DNA of 64,000 bases from Microbacterium sufflavum (GTDB lineage: Bacteria > Actinomycetota > Actinomycetes > Actinomycetales > Microbacteriaceae): positions 1 through 64,000 of the forward strand of contig NZ_CP078076.1 of NCBI RefSeq assembly GCF_023101165.1, given 5' to 3'. The notes beneath the pieces are model-generated. The model did not search any database and had not been told where the DNA came from. It was given only the letters and a program-made list of their open reading frames with translations. The translations under genes and the position numbers were made by a program. Each line of letters begins with the position of its first letter. Position 1 is the stretch's first letter. Shown here piece by piece: positions 45,405 through 55,539 of this stretch.

Positions 45405-46138
45405 CTCTGATCGCGCACCTCAGCGACCCGCATCTGGACACATCTCCGCACCGACTGCGCCGGCTCGAGGCAGTGCTCGCAGCGGTGTCCTCCCTCCCCG
45501 ACGTCGATGCGATCGTCCTCAGCGGCGATCTTGCCGACCACGGCGCCGCCGAGGAGTACGCCCAACTGTTCGCGACCCTCCCGGCGGACATACCGACGAT
45601 CGTCGTACCCGGGAATCACGACCACAGCGAGACGATGCTCCACTCCCAGGCCCAGGCCGGTCTCAACCCGGCCCTGTCGGGCTTCATCGACGTGGGCGAG
45701 GTGCGCGTCATCGGGCTGGACTCACACCTCGATGCTCGCGTCGAAGGCCACCTCACGCCGGACACGATCGACTTCGCGCGGCACGCAGCGAGCTCGGCCC
45801 CCGGCACCGTCCTTCTCACGATGCATCACCCACCGGTGCCCGTCGGGCATGACGTCGCGGACCGGTGGAATCTGGAGAACACGAGCGACCTGGAGGCGCT
45901 GATCGTGGGGAACGCACGAATCATCGGCGTCCTGACCGGGCACGTGCACAGGGCTCTCGCCGCGTCGTTCGCCGGGGTGCCGGTCCTCGGCGCCCCGGGC
46001 GTCGTCTCCACGATGCGACTGGGAAGCAGGGTCAATCCGATCGCCGACGACACGGCGATGCCGGGGCTGGCCATGCACACCATCGACGGCACCGCCATCC
46101 GCACCGTGTTCCACTACCTGAGCCCCGCCGAGCCGTGA
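45401..46138 (+). CDS. Calcineurin-like metallophosphoesterase (CpdA/Icc type)
   Basis: 245 residues. All five metal-binding motifs are present: LSDPHLD (near 7-13), LSGDLADHG (near 40-48), VPGNHDHSE (near 68-76), MHHPPVPVG (near 140) and TGHVHRALAA (near 178). This is the class III phosphodiesterase pattern that includes CpdA and glycerophosphodiesterases. The substrate may be a cyclic nucleotide or another phosphodiester; sequence alone does not decide. It is encoded with a TetR regulator. Confidence 0.9.
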   Translation: MTLIAHLSDPHLDTSPHRLRRLEAVLAAVSSLPDVDAIVLSGDLADHGAAEEYAQLFATLPADIPTIVVPGNHDHSETMLHSQAQAGLNPALSGFIDVGEVRVIGLDSHLDARVEGHLTPDTIDFARHAASSAPGTVLLTMHHPPVPVGHDVADRWNLENTSDLEALIVGNARIIGVLTGHVHRALAASFAGVPVLGAPGVVSTMRLGSRVNPIADDTAMPGLAMHTIDGTAIRTVFHYLSPAEP

Positions 46139-46143
46139 GACGC

Positions 46144-46184
46144 AACGCCCGCCATCCCCCGGAAATACAGGGATGGCGGGCGTT
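46144..46184 (+). terminator. Hairpin after the phosphoesterase gene
   Basis: A perfect 15-bp stem (46144-46158 with 46170-46184) with an 11-base loop. It is followed by only two T, so it may act with Rho or also serve tRNA-Thr transcription from the other strand. Confidence 0.7.
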
Positions 46185-46193
46185 GCCGTCCGG

Positions 46194-46266
46194 AGCCGAC
46201 TACGGGACTCGAACCCGTAACCCCCGTATTACAAGTACGGTGCGCTACCAATTGCGCCAAGTCGGC
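46194..46266 (-). tRNA. tRNA-Thr(TGT)
   Basis: The minus strand gives acceptor GCCGACT/AGTCGGC and T loop GGTTCGAGTCC. The anticodon stem is CCGTA/TACGG around CTTGTAA, giving anticodon TGT. The discriminator reads U. No CCA is encoded. Confidence 0.94.
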
Positions 46267-46305
46267 GGGTGCCATCAGCTTAGCGATGGCGGAGGCGCCG
46301 CTCGA

Positions 46306-47259
46306 TTACGGCGCGGGCGTCGACGTGGCCGACGGCGTCGGAGTGGGGGTCGAGGTGGACTCGTAGTACGCCTCGCTCGCCACCGACATCACGAACGTGG
46401 ACAGCTCCTGCGGGTCGTCGAGCGCCCCCACATAGGCCTCGCCGTTCACGACGATCATCGGGGCGGCGGTGAGGACCAGGTCGTCGGAACCGGCGAGCGG
46501 ACCCTTGAGCGCCCGCGTGGTCGCTTCCTTCGCCCAGTTCACGAAGTCGCCCTCCTCGATGCACTTGCGGACGACCTTCCCGTTGTCGACGCCGACCGCT
46601 CCAGCGAGGTTCGCCAGCTCCTGATCGGAGAGACCGTCGCTGCCGACCTCGGGCTGATCGTCGAGCAGGTCGTGATTGAACGCGTAGAACTGGTCGGGCG
46701 AGTGCGTCGCGACGCACGCCGCAGCTGCGGCCGAGCGCAGCGAGTACTTCGTGCCGTTGGAGCTGGCCGTCAGCAGCGCGACGGGGTGATAGCTCACTGT
46801 TGCCGCGCCGTCCTCGATCCACTGCGCGAGCAGTCGCGCGTTCGCGCGCTCGAACTTCCCCGCATCGGGCGACAGGTAGTCGACGTAGACGTGCACGTCC
46901 ACGGCCTGAGACGCGGTCGGATCCGGCGTGGGAGAAGCGGAGGCACCGGCCTCGGACGGCGTGGGCGTCGGCGTGGCGGGGGCTTCGGCGGAGGTGGCCA
47001 TCGACGAGATGTCGGTCACCACGACGCCGTCCGACTCCATGCCGCTCGGGCTGAGCTGAGGCTTGGAGACCTGCGACGTCACGGCCATGGTCACCGCGGT
47101 GCCGATGGCCCCGACGGCGATCACCGCGACCGCGCCGATGATGATCCGTCTCATCAGGCGGGCCCTCGACTGCTGGGCGTGCACCTTCTGGGCCTTCTCC
47201 CGCACGACCTCGCGGGAATTGCGAGGTGCGGGGACGTTCGGCGTTTCGTCGCTCGACAT
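46306..47259 (-). CDS. Membrane-anchored thioredoxin-fold protein (DsbA-like) without CxxC
   Basis: 317 residues: a cytoplasmic basic N-terminus (1-37), one membrane helix (about 38-60), a Pro/Thr/Ser/Ala-rich linker (about 80-118), then an outside DsbA-type domain. Its first strand and active-site region read HVYVDYLSPDAGKFERANA (near 121-139), where DsbA-like relatives have CPxC; both Cys are replaced (SPDA). The cis-Pro region TAAPMIVVNGEAYVG is kept. Two other Cys (near 178 and 227) could pair. A Thr/Pro/Ser tail ends the protein. Redox activity is doubtful; it may be a chaperone or binding protein. AGAGGA precedes the ATG. Confidence 0.85.
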   Translation of the reverse strand: MSSDETPNVPAPRNSREVVREKAQKVHAQQSRARLMRRIIIGAVAVIAVGAIGTAVTMAVTSQVSKPQLSPSGMESDGVVVTDISSMATSAEAPATPTPTPSEAGASASPTPDPTASQAVDVHVYVDYLSPDAGKFERANARLLAQWIEDGAATVSYHPVALLTASSNGTKYSLRSAAAAACVATHSPDQFYAFNHDLLDDQPEVGSDGLSDQELANLAGAVGVDNGKVVRKCIEEGDFVNWAKEATTRALKGPLAGSDDLVLTAAPMIVVNGEAYVGALDDPQELSTFVMSVASEAYYESTSTPTPTPSATSTPAP

Positions 47260-47407
47260 CGTTCCTCTTGAGTCTCGGGGGGTCCGGGTTGGCCCCGACC
47301 GTCGCCCGGCGACGATCGCCGCAGAACGCGGCCGGATTCGATGCTAGTCAGTGAGGCTGAGAAATACCCAGGTACGGCCGATCGTGCCATACTGAACCCG
47401 ACCCGAT

Positions 47408-47427
47408 GGCGGGTCACGGCGGGTCAC
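47408..47427. repeat. 10-bp direct repeat upstream of the MsiK-like gene
   Basis: GGCGGGTCAC occurs twice in a row, about 60 bases before the start codon. It could be a regulator site, but a chance repeat cannot be excluded. Confidence 0.6.
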
Positions 47428-47487
47428 TCCGCCGCTTCATTCACTACGGATCGTCCGGCACGTACCTGCCGGTGAAGGAGAAACACG

Positions 47488-48591
<1,104 letters not shown>

Positions 48592-48606
48592 TCGGACACA
48601 CCATCC

Positions 48607-48648
48607 GCGGCGCGGGCTGACTTCGGTCGCCCGCGCCGCGCTCGTTTC
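48607..48648 (+). terminator. Terminator after the MsiK-like gene
   Basis: A perfect 11-bp stem (48607-48617 with 48629-48639) with an 11-base loop, followed by GCTCGTTTC. Confidence 0.7.
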
Positions 48649-48663
48649 CCCTCAGGAGCATCC

Positions 48664-49968
48664 ATGCAGGAGTCGCTGCGCATCACCGCCAGCACCGTCG
48701 ACCCGGGGCTCCTCGCGCTGCCCTGGTCGACCAGCCTCGCCAAGTGGCCGTCCGAGCACATCGTGTCGCTGCCGAAGGGGCTGTCCCGGCATCTCGTGCG
48801 CTTCGCGGACCTCTCCGGTCGGGTCGTCGCCGTCAAGGAGACCACCGCCGCGATGGCGCAGCGCGAGTACGACATGCTCGGCAACCTCGCCCGCCTCGAC
48901 GTCCCCTGCGTCGCCAGGGTCGCCGTGATCGCCGGGCGCACCGATGCCGCCGGCGAGCCCCTCCCCGCGGCGCTCGTCACCTCGCACCTCCGCTTCTCCA
49001 TGCCGTACCGCGCCCTGTTCACGCGCGTGCTCCGCCCTGACACCGCCACGCGACTCGTCGACGCGCTCGCCCTGCTCCTCGTACGACTCCACAACGTCGG
49101 CTTCTACTGGGGCGACGTGTCGCTGTCGAACACTCTCTTCCGTCGCGACGCCGGCGCCTTCGCGGCCTACCTCGTCGACGCGGAGACCGGTGAGCTGCAC
49201 GAGGAGGGCCTGACGGACGGCCAGCGCGCATACGACCTCGACCTCGCCAGGACGAACATCGCGGGCGAGATCATGGACCTCGCCGCGGGCGGGCGGCTCG
49301 AGCACGGCGTGGATGCGGTCGCGATCGCCGACGGCATCGTGTCCTCCTACCGCTCGCTCTGGGCGGAGCTCACGGCGCAGGAGTCGTTCTCGGCGGCCGA
49401 GACATGGCGCATCACCGAGCGCGTCGAACGCCTCAACGCGCTCGGCTTCGACATCGACGAGATGTCCATGTCCACGACCGCCGACGGGACGGTGGTCGAG
49501 ATCCAGCCGAAGGTGGTGGATGCCGGCCACCACCAGCGCCGCCTCATCCGGCTGACGGGACTCGACGTGGAGGAGAACCAGGCGAGACGCCTGCTCAACG
49601 ACCTCGACGAGTTCCGTGCCCGCTCGACCAAGCAGTGGGCGGACGAGGAGATGTACGCGCATGAGTGGCTCACGCGCGTGTTCGAGCCCGTCGTCCGCGC
49701 CATCCCCTACGACCTGCGCGCCAAGCTGGAGCCCGCCGAGGTGTTCCACCAGGTGTTGGAGCACCGCTGGTACCTGTCGCAGGCGCAGGGCCGCTCGATC
49801 CCCCTCGCGGAAGTCCTGACCAGCTACATCAACGATGTGCTGCGCCACCGCCGCGACGAAGCGACCATCATGGGACCGCCGACCGAGACCATGAGCCTCC
49901 CGGTGATCACCGGCACGCTCTCGCTCGCCGATGACGAGGACGAGGTCGACTGGCGCGACCTCGTCTGA
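48664..49968 (+). CDS. DUF4032 protein with a kinase-like N-terminal fold
   Basis: 434 residues. The N-terminal half resembles lipopolysaccharide kinases: VVAVKETTAAMAQREYDML (Lys and Glu of the ATP site, near 55-73), then VGFYWGDVSLSNTLFRRD (catalytic-loop Asp and Asn, near 148-165) and AYLVDAETGEL (metal-binding Asp). The C-terminal part (about 230-400) is the DUF4032 domain, with EIQPKVVDAGHHQRRLIRLT. The substrate and role are unknown; the family is widespread in actinobacteria. CAGGAG before the ATG gives the start. Confidence 0.88.
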   Translation: MQESLRITASTVDPGLLALPWSTSLAKWPSEHIVSLPKGLSRHLVRFADLSGRVVAVKETTAAMAQREYDMLGNLARLDVPCVARVAVIAGRTDAAGEPLPAALVTSHLRFSMPYRALFTRVLRPDTATRLVDALALLLVRLHNVGFYWGDVSLSNTLFRRDAGAFAAYLVDAETGELHEEGLTDGQRAYDLDLARTNIAGEIMDLAAGGRLEHGVDAVAIADGIVSSYRSLWAELTAQESFSAAETWRITERVERLNALGFDIDEMSMSTTADGTVVEIQPKVVDAGHHQRRLIRLTGLDVEENQARRLLNDLDEFRARSTKQWADEEMYAHEWLTRVFEPVVRAIPYDLRAKLEPAEVFHQVLEHRWYLSQAQGRSIPLAEVLTSYINDVLRHRRDEATIMGPPTETMSLPVITGTLSLADDEDEVDWRDLV

Positions 49969-49977
49969 ACGCCGCCC

Positions 49978-50619
49978 TCAGTAGCCGACCGTGAACCGCT
50001 CGCGGTGGTGGTTGCCCTGCTCGATCTCGTCCACGACGGCCACGGCGAAGTCCGCGCCGGAGATGTACGACTTCCCCTCCTCGTCGCGCACCAGCACGTC
50101 GCCGCCGTCGCGGTAGCGACCCGTCCGCTCCCCCTCGGCCCAGGGGCCGAAGACCTCGGCGGGGTGCACGAAGAACCAGTCCAGCGCGGGATCGGTCTCC
50201 TCGAGCAGCGCGAGCGAGTCGATGCCCACCTGCGCCTCGTGCTTGTACTCCTCCGGGAAGTCGAGGTCGAAGAGCCTCGGCCCCTCCGGAGCGACCAGGC
50301 TGCCGCCGGCACCGCCGACCACACCGAGCCGTGTCTCGGTCCCGGCGAGCACGCCGATCACCGTGGTGAGGGCCTCCAGCACCCGATCCTCCATGTCACC
50401 GCGGGGCGACAGCGAGGACACCACGGCATCCGCACCCGCGAAAGCCTCCCGCAGCGACGCCGCGTCGAGGGCGGATCCCTGCACGTACGCGGCGCCGGCG
50501 ACCGGGTCGGACGGCGTCGTGCGGGAGATCGCGACGACCGCATGATCGCGGCTCACCGCCTCCGACACGATGTGCCGTCCGGCGTAACCGGTTCCTCCGA
50601 GGACGATGATGCGCGCCAT
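49978..50619 (-). CDS. NAD(P)-binding atypical short-chain dehydrogenase family protein
   Basis: 213 residues. The dinucleotide-binding loop is IIVLGGTGYAGRHIVSEAV (near 3-21), typical of the NmrA/NAD(P)H-binding group (PF13460). VQGSALDAASLREAFAGADA and VVSSLSPRGD follow, and GVVGGAGGSLV contains the usual loop before the substrate site. It may be a flavin-reductase-like enzyme or a redox sensor; the substrate is unknown. It lies 20 bases behind rlmB and probably belongs to that operon. AAAGGCAGAG precedes the ATG. Confidence 0.87.
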   Translation of the reverse strand: MARIIVLGGTGYAGRHIVSEAVSRDHAVVAISRTTPSDPVAGAAYVQGSALDAASLREAFAGADAVVSSLSPRGDMEDRVLEALTTVIGVLAGTETRLGVVGGAGGSLVAPEGPRLFDLDFPEEYKHEAQVGIDSLALLEETDPALDWFFVHPAEVFGPWAEGERTGRYRDGGDVLVRDEEGKSYISGADFAVAVVDEIEQGNHHRERFTVGY

Positions 50620-50639
50620 GCTCTGCCTTTCTCGTGCGG

Positions 50640-51641
50640 TCAGTCCGCCGCGCGGACGGTCGCCACCTGGTACAGGGCGACCGACGCGGCGATCCCGGCG
50701 TTCAGCGACTCCGTCGCCGCCGAGATGGGGATGGAGACGATCTGGTCGCAGGTCTCGGTCACCAGACGGGACAGGCCCTTGCCCTCGGAGCCGACGACGA
50801 TCACGACCGGTCGATCCGCGAGCTGCAGCTCGGGCAGCGACACGTCACCATCGCCGTCGAGCCCCAGCACGAACACGCCCTGCTTCTTGAACTCCTTGAG
50901 CTGCGTGGTGAGGTTCGTCGCGAGGGCGACGGGGATGCGCGCGGCGGCACCGGCACTGGTCTTCCACGCCGCCGAGTTGACACCGGCGGAACGGCGCTGC
51001 GGCAGGATGATGCCGTGGCCGCCGAACGCCGCCGTCGAGCGGATGATCGCGCCGAGGTTGCGCGGGTCGGTCACGCCGTCGAGCGCCACGAACAGCGGCG
51101 TCTCCCCGCGGTCGATGACCTGCTCGAGCAGATCCTGCGGGTGCGCGTACTCGTACGGCGGCACCTTCAGCGCGACGCCCTGGTGCACGCCGTCGAAACC
51201 CGCCATGCGGTCGAGCTCCTGGCGCGTGACCTCCAGCACCGGGATGTCGCGGTGAGTCGCGATCGACAGCATCTCCTTGACGCGATCGTCCATCTCGACA
51301 CGCTGCGCGATGTACATCGCCGACGCCGGGATCTTGGCCCGCAGCGCCTCCAGCACCGAGTTGCGGCCGGTCACCGTCTCGGTGTCGGTGGTGTTGTCCT
51401 TGGCACGGGCTGTGCGGTTGGGGCTGCCACCCGACGGGCGCCCGCCGGGCTTGCCCTTACCGCCCGCCGCGGCGTAGCGCTCGGCCGCGGCCTTGCGCTT
51501 CCCGGCCGGGTGCCATGCGCGGTCCTCCGCCTTCGGGGTGGGACCGCGGCCCTCGAGCGCCTTGCGCCCGAGACCACCGGTGCCCTTCGTGGGGCCCTTC
51601 TTCTTGCCCTTGCTCGCGCCGGGGCGCCCTGGCTTAGTCAT
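50640..51641 (-). CDS. rlmB: 23S rRNA (guanosine-2'-O-)-methyltransferase RlmB (TrmH family)
   Basis: A SpoU-type knotted methyltransferase that methylates a guanosine in the peptidyl-transferase loop of 23S rRNA. 333 residues. An N-terminal Lys/Gly/Arg-rich extension (1-85) probably holds RNA. The substrate-binding domain follows ([20 protein letters not shown]), then the SpoU domain with [20 protein letters not shown] (near 190-209), [16 protein letters not shown] and [21 protein letters not shown] start at ATG 51641, which overlaps the cysS stop by eight bases. Confidence 0.94.
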   Translation of the reverse strand: MTKPGRPGASKGKKKGPTKGTGGLGRKALEGRGPTPKAEDRAWHPAGKRKAAAERYAAAGGKGKPGGRPSGGSPNRTARAKDNTTDTETVTGRNSVLEALRAKIPASAMYIAQRVEMDDRVKEMLSIATHRDIPVLEVTRQELDRMAGFDGVHQGVALKVPPYEYAHPQDLLEQVIDRGETPLFVALDGVTDPRNLGAIIRSTAAFGGHGIILPQRRSAGVNSAAWKTSAGAAARIPVALATNLTTQLKEFKKQGVFVLGLDGDGDVSLPELQLADRPVVIVVGSEGKGLSRLVTETCDQIVSIPISAATESLNAGIAASVALYQVATVRAAD

Positions 51642-53034
51642 CGATGCTCCAATGAGTTCCGGCCGGAGTGTCCTCCAGCGTGATTCCTGCGGCAGCGATC
51701 GCATCACGGATGCGATCCGCCGCCGCCCAATCCTTGTCCGCCCGCGCCTGCGCACGCTGCGTGATCATCTCCTGCACCAGCGCGTCCAGTGCGGCCGCCC
51801 GGGCGTCGCCCGCGGCCGTGGCGTCGCTCGGTCGGAGACCGAGCACCGACGTCATCGCCGACACCGCGCGCGCCGCCTGCGCGGCCGCGTCGCGGTCTCC
51901 CGCGTCGAGCGCGGAGTTTCCCGCCCGCACGGTCTCATGCACGACCGCGAGCGCCTGGGGAACGCCGAGATCGTCGTCCATCGCAGCGGCGAAGGCCGAC
52001 GGCAGGTCTTCGCGACTCTCGGCGGCGTCCACCTCCGCGACACGCGCCGCCCGCTCCAGGAAGGTACGGATACGACCGAGGGCCGCCTCCGCCTCCGCCC
52101 ACGAGGACTCCGACAGGTCGAGGCTCGAGCGGTAGTGCGCGGCAGCGAGCGCATAGCGCACCACCAGCGGTTCGTGCGCGTCGAGCACGTCACGGGCGAG
52201 CGTGAAGTTGCCGAGCGACTTCGACATCTTCTGCCCGTCCACCGTCACCAGGCCGTTGTGCACCCAGTACCGCGCGAAGCCGTCCCCCGCCGCCGTCGAC
52301 TGCGCGAGCTCGTTCTCATGGTGGGGGAAGCGGAGGTCGAGCCCGCCGCCGTGGATGTCGAACTCGTCGCCGAGGTAGCGCTTCGACATCGCCGAGCACT
52401 CGATGTGCCATCCCGGTCGCCCGAGACCCCACGGCGAACGCCACGTGGCGTCGGCCGGCTCATCCGGCTTCGACGCCTTCCAGAGCGCGAAGTCCTGCGG
52501 ATTGCGCTTGCCCCGGGGGTCCGCATCCTCCGCCGCCTCCATCGCGTCGACCGACTGATGCGTGAGCGCGCCGTACTGCTCCCACGACCGCACGTCGAAG
52601 TAGACGTCGCCGGAGCCGTCGGGCGCGGGATAGGCGTGACCGCGGTCGATGAGGCGCGTGATCAGCTCCTGCATCTGCGGCACCGAGGCCGTGGCACGGG
52701 GCTCGTAGGTGGGCGGCAGGATGCCAATGCCCGCATACGCCGCGGTGAACTCCTGCTCCATCCGATACGCCAGCGCCCACCACGGCTCCTCCGGTGTGGC
52801 GTTCTGCAGCACCTTGTCGTCGATGTCGGTGACGTTGCGCACGAACGTGACGCGACCGTAGCGGTGCTCGAGCCACCGGCGCAGCAGGTCGAAGCTCAGC
52901 GCGGCCCTGACGTGACCGATGTGGGGTCCGGACTGCACCGTCGGTCCGCACACGTACATCGTGATGTTCTCGGAGTCGAGAGGCACGAAGTCGCGCAGCA
53001 GCTGTGCGCGGGTGTCGTAGAGGCGGAGGGTCAC
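51634..53034 (-). CDS. cysS: Cysteinyl-tRNA synthetase
   Basis: 466 residues, class I synthetase. The HIGH region reads [20 protein letters not shown] (near 31-50), zinc ligands include CGPTV and HIECSAM, and KMSKS is [13 protein letters not shown] (near 266). The anticodon-binding part is C-terminal. The start is GTG at 53034, with TAGGCT (complement of 53041-53046) six bases upstream, so the gene has its own leaderless promoter inside the carD-rlmB cluster. The order ispDF-cysS-rlmB is the same as in mycobacteria. Confidence 0.96.
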   Translation of the reverse strand: MTLRLYDTRAQLLRDFVPLDSENITMYVCGPTVQSGPHIGHVRAALSFDLLRRWLEHRYGRVTFVRNVTDIDDKVLQNATPEEPWWALAYRMEQEFTAAYAGIGILPPTYEPRATASVPQMQELITRLIDRGHAYPAPDGSGDVYFDVRSWEQYGALTHQSVDAMEAAEDADPRGKRNPQDFALWKASKPDEPADATWRSPWGLGRPGWHIECSAMSKRYLGDEFDIHGGGLDLRFPHHENELAQSTAAGDGFARYWVHNGLVTVDGQKMSKSLGNFTLARDVLDAHEPLVVRYALAAAHYRSSLDLSESSWAEAEAALGRIRTFLERAARVAEVDAAESREDLPSAFAAAMDDDLGVPQALAVVHETVRAGNSALDAGDRDAAAQAARAVSAMTSVLGLRPSDATAAGDARAAALDALVQEMITQRAQARADKDWAAADRIRDAIAAAGITLEDTPAGTHWSIDD

Positions 53035-53093
53035 CGGTCAAGCCTACTCGGCGGGCGCGCGGCGCTCCTGATCGTGTCGCGGATACGCTCGGC

Positions 53094-54320
53094 TCAGCGG
53101 TGCGGGCCGTCCACCGGCACCACGAGTGCGACGGCCGTGACCGCGATGCCTTCTCCGCGGCCGGGGAAGCCCAGGGCGTCGGTCGTCGTCGCAGTGACCG
53201 ACACGGGAGCGCCTCCGAGCGCCGCGGACAGCGCGCGCTCCGCCTCGACACGGCGGGCGCTGAACCGCGGACGGTTGCCCTGGAACTGCACGGAGACGTT
53301 CCCGATCGAGAAGCCGGCTTCGGCGAGCAGCCGCCGCGTCGCCGACAGGAACACGTCGGCGTGCGCGCCGGCATACTCCGGATGCGCCGTGCCGAAGTGG
53401 GTGCCGATGTCACCCAGCCCCGCCGCGCCGAGCAGGGCGTCGACGATGGCGTGCGCGACCGCGTCGCCGTCGGAATGACCCGACAGCGGCTGTTCGCCCG
53501 GCCACTCCAGCCCGGCGAGCCACAGGTCGCCCTCGCCGCCGAACGCGTGCACGTCGGTTCCGATGCCCACGCGCGGTAGAGCGCCTGCGCCGCGGTCTCG
53601 CCGCGCACCCGTGCTCGGGGGCGCCGTCGCGAGGAGAGCCCTGGCACGCTCGAGGTCGTCGGGAGTCGTGATCTTGAACGATCGCTCCGAACCAGGGACG
53701 AGGCGGACCGTGTGACCGGCCGCGGCGAACAGCGCCGCGTCGTCCGTGTACTCCGCGCCCTCCTCGGCGGCACGCGCGTACGCCGCCTCGAGCGCGTCGC
53801 GCGGGAAGCCCTGCGGCGTCTGCGCCGCGGCGAGCTCGGAGCGGTCGACGGTGCCGGTCACGACGCCGCCATCCACCCGCTTGAGGGTGTCGACGACGGG
53901 AAGCACCGGAAGCGCGGCCGCCTGCGCCGTGACGGCCGCGGCGACCGCATCGATGACGGACGGCGGGGTGAGCGCCCGCGCCGCATCGTGGACGAGCACC
54001 GTCGTCACGTCTCCCCAGAGGGCCGCCAACCCCGCGGCGACGGATTCCTGACGGGTGGCGCCTCCCGTGACCACTCGGCCGAGATCGGCGCGGTCGCCCG
54101 CGGCGGCGAGAAGCTCGGTCTGCGCATCGCCCTCGTGCCCGGCCGGCGCGACCACGATGACCTGCAGGGGCTGCGCCGCGAACACCCCGTCGAGGGCGTG
54201 GCGCAGGATCGTGCGGTTGTCGATGCCGACGAACGCCTTCGGGGCGCGCGCCTCCAGTCGGGTGCCGGAGCCGGCGGCGACGATGATGATCGCGGTGTGC
54301 GGGACGGGAACGATGCTCAC
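53094..54320 (-). CDS. ispDF: Bifunctional IspD/IspF enzyme of the MEP isoprenoid pathway
   Basis: 408 residues. Residues 1-230 are IspD (2-C-methyl-D-erythritol 4-phosphate cytidylyltransferase) with [19 protein letters not shown] and [13 protein letters not shown]. Residues 250-408 are IspF (MECDP synthase) with GIGTDVHAF (metal-binding Asp and His) and [20 protein letters not shown]. Fusions of these two occur in several bacterial groups. The product feeds IPP/DMAPP for the carotenoid genes and other isoprenoids. TAACGT (complement of 54327-54332) six bases before the GTG suggests a leaderless mRNA. Confidence 0.96.
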   Translation of the reverse strand: MSIVPVPHTAIIIVAAGSGTRLEARAPKAFVGIDNRTILRHALDGVFAAQPLQVIVVAPAGHEGDAQTELLAAAGDRADLGRVVTGGATRQESVAAGLAALWGDVTTVLVHDAARALTPPSVIDAVAAAVTAQAAALPVLPVVDTLKRVDGGVVTGTVDRSELAAAQTPQGFPRDALEAAYARAAEEGAEYTDDAALFAAAGHTVRLVPGSERSFKITTPDDLERARALLATAPPSTGARRDRGAGALPRVGIGTDVHAFGGEGDLWLAGLEWPGEQPLSGHSDGDAVAHAIVDALLGAAGLGDIGTHFGTAHPEYAGAHADVFLSATRRLLAEAGFSIGNVSVQFQGNRPRFSARRVEAERALSAALGGAPVSVTATTTDALGFPGRGEGIAVTAVALVVPVDGPHR

Positions 54321-54349
54321 GCCTTCACGTTACCGGCGGAGACGACGAA

Positions 54350-54373
54350 AGGCGGGTGCCGCAGCACCCGCCT
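54350..54373 (-). terminator. Hairpin between carD and ispDF
   Basis: A perfect 10-bp stem (54350-54359 with 54364-54373) with a 4-base loop, followed on the minus strand by TTTCGTC. It lies 16 bases after the carD stop. It probably ends carD transcripts, at least in part, before ispDF. Confidence 0.7.
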
Positions 54374-54388
54374 CTCGTCGTGAAGAAG

Positions 54389-54871
54389 TCAGGAGGCGAG
54401 GACCTCGTCGAGCAGGGTGCCCGCCTTGTCCTCGTCGATCTTCTCTGCCAGCGCCAGCTCCGAGATGAGGATCTGACGAGCCTTCGCCAGCATCCGCTTC
54501 TCGCCGGCGGAAAGCCCGCGGTCCTGGTCGCGACGCCACAGGTCGCGCACGACCTCGCTCACCTTGATGACATCGCCGGAGGCGAGTTTCTCCAGGTTCG
54601 CCTTGTAGCGGCGGGACCAGTTGGTGGGCTCCTCCGTGAAGGGAGCGCGCAGCACCTCGAACACGTGATCGAGGCCCTCCTTGCCGATCACGTCGCGAAC
54701 GCCGACCAGGTCGACATTCTCGGCCGGGACCTCGATGATGAGATCGCCCTGCGTGACGTTGAGCTTCAGGTACTTCTTCGTCTCGCCCTTGATGACGCGT
54801 TCCTTGACCTCGATGATGGTCGCAGCGCCATGGTGCGGATAGACGACGGTCTCGCCAACCTCAAAAAGCAT
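54389..54871 (-). CDS. carD: CarD-family RNA polymerase-binding regulator
   Basis: Binds the RNA polymerase beta subunit and stabilises open promoter complexes, especially at rRNA promoters; essential in mycobacteria. 160 residues. The N-terminal Tudor-like domain ([20 protein letters not shown], 3-22) binds the polymerase. The C-terminal helical domain has [20 protein letters not shown] with the conserved Trp that contacts the promoter. I start at ATG 54871, preceded by AAAGGA; a longer frame from a GTG upstream is not needed. Confidence 0.96.
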   Translation of the reverse strand: MLFEVGETVVYPHHGAATIIEVKERVIKGETKKYLKLNVTQGDLIIEVPAENVDLVGVRDVIGKEGLDHVFEVLRAPFTEEPTNWSRRYKANLEKLASGDVIKVSEVVRDLWRRDQDRGLSAGEKRMLAKARQILISELALAEKIDEDKAGTLLDEVLAS

Positions 54872-54958
54872 AAAAACATGTCCTTTCGGCAACCTCAAGG
54901 ATACCACAGGGGATATGCGCTAAGGTTCGCGCTTCCTCGTCCACGCCCCGCTGACACA

Positions 54959-54975
54959 TACCCATAGAATGGGTA
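54959..54975. promoter_or_regulatory. Palindrome containing the -10 of the lipoprotein gene
   Basis: TACCCAT, three bases, ATGGGTA: a perfect 7-bp inverted repeat. TAGAAT (54965-54970), a good -10, lies inside it, so transcription would start near 54977. A protein bound to the palindrome would block the promoter. Confidence 0.55.
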
Positions 54976-55005
54976 CGGATATCCCGCCGGACCTCAGGAG
55001 GACCC

Positions 55006-55479
55006 GTGAAATCGCGCCTTGTCGCGTCTGCCGCCATCAGCGCCCTCGTTCTGCTCGGCGCGACCGGGTGCACGTTCATCACGCCGCAGTCGACCAAGAT
55101 CGAGTACGCGGCCTCCGACGGCGTGAACGTCTCCGACAAGGACGGCCCGATCGACGTGCGGAACGCCCTGGTCATCGCGAACGAAGACGGCTCCGTCGGC
55201 AACTTCGTCGGCGCGATCGTCAACCCGACGCAGGACCGCGCCACCCTCACCATCACCCTGGAGGGCGTCGACCCGTTCACGGTCACCGTCTCCGCCGGCC
55301 AGACCATCAGCCTCGGCTCCGACGAGGAGCCGCTGCGCATCGTCGGGCTCGACACGAAGCCCGGCGCCACGGTCGACATCCACTTCCAGTCCGGCGACTC
55401 GGCCGGCGTCACGACCGCGGTGCCCGTGCTCGACGGCACCCTCCCCTACTACTCGGACCTCGCCCCCGAGGGCGACTGA
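55006..55479 (+). CDS. Lipoprotein of unknown function, 157 aa
   Basis: The signal peptide has a lipobox LGATGC (Cys22), so the mature protein is lipid-anchored outside the membrane. The rest is rich in beta structure, with VRNALVIANEDGSVGNFVGA and LTITLEGVDPFTVTVSAGQT, like a small immunoglobulin-type or PCu(A)C-like fold; I see no metal-binding Met/His cluster that would prove a copper role. The start is GTG at 55006, with AGGAGG nine bases upstream. It is divergent from carD and converges with regX3 across a terminator. Confidence 0.85.
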   Translation: MKSRLVASAAISALVLLGATGCTFITPQSTKIEYAASDGVNVSDKDGPIDVRNALVIANEDGSVGNFVGAIVNPTQDRATLTITLEGVDPFTVTVSAGQTISLGSDEEPLRIVGLDTKPGATVDIHFQSGDSAGVTTAVPVLDGTLPYYSDLAPEGD

Positions 55480-55495
55480 CACCGCACGAACGCAC

Positions 55496-55523
55496 GAGGC
55501 CGGCACCCACGGGTGCCGGCCTC
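55496..55523. terminator. Bidirectional terminator between the lipoprotein gene and regX3
   Basis: A perfect 13-bp stem (55496-55508 with 55511-55523), with TTCG following on the plus strand. It serves two converging genes. Confidence 0.75.
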
Positions 55524-55539
55524 TTCGCGTCCTCGGTCG

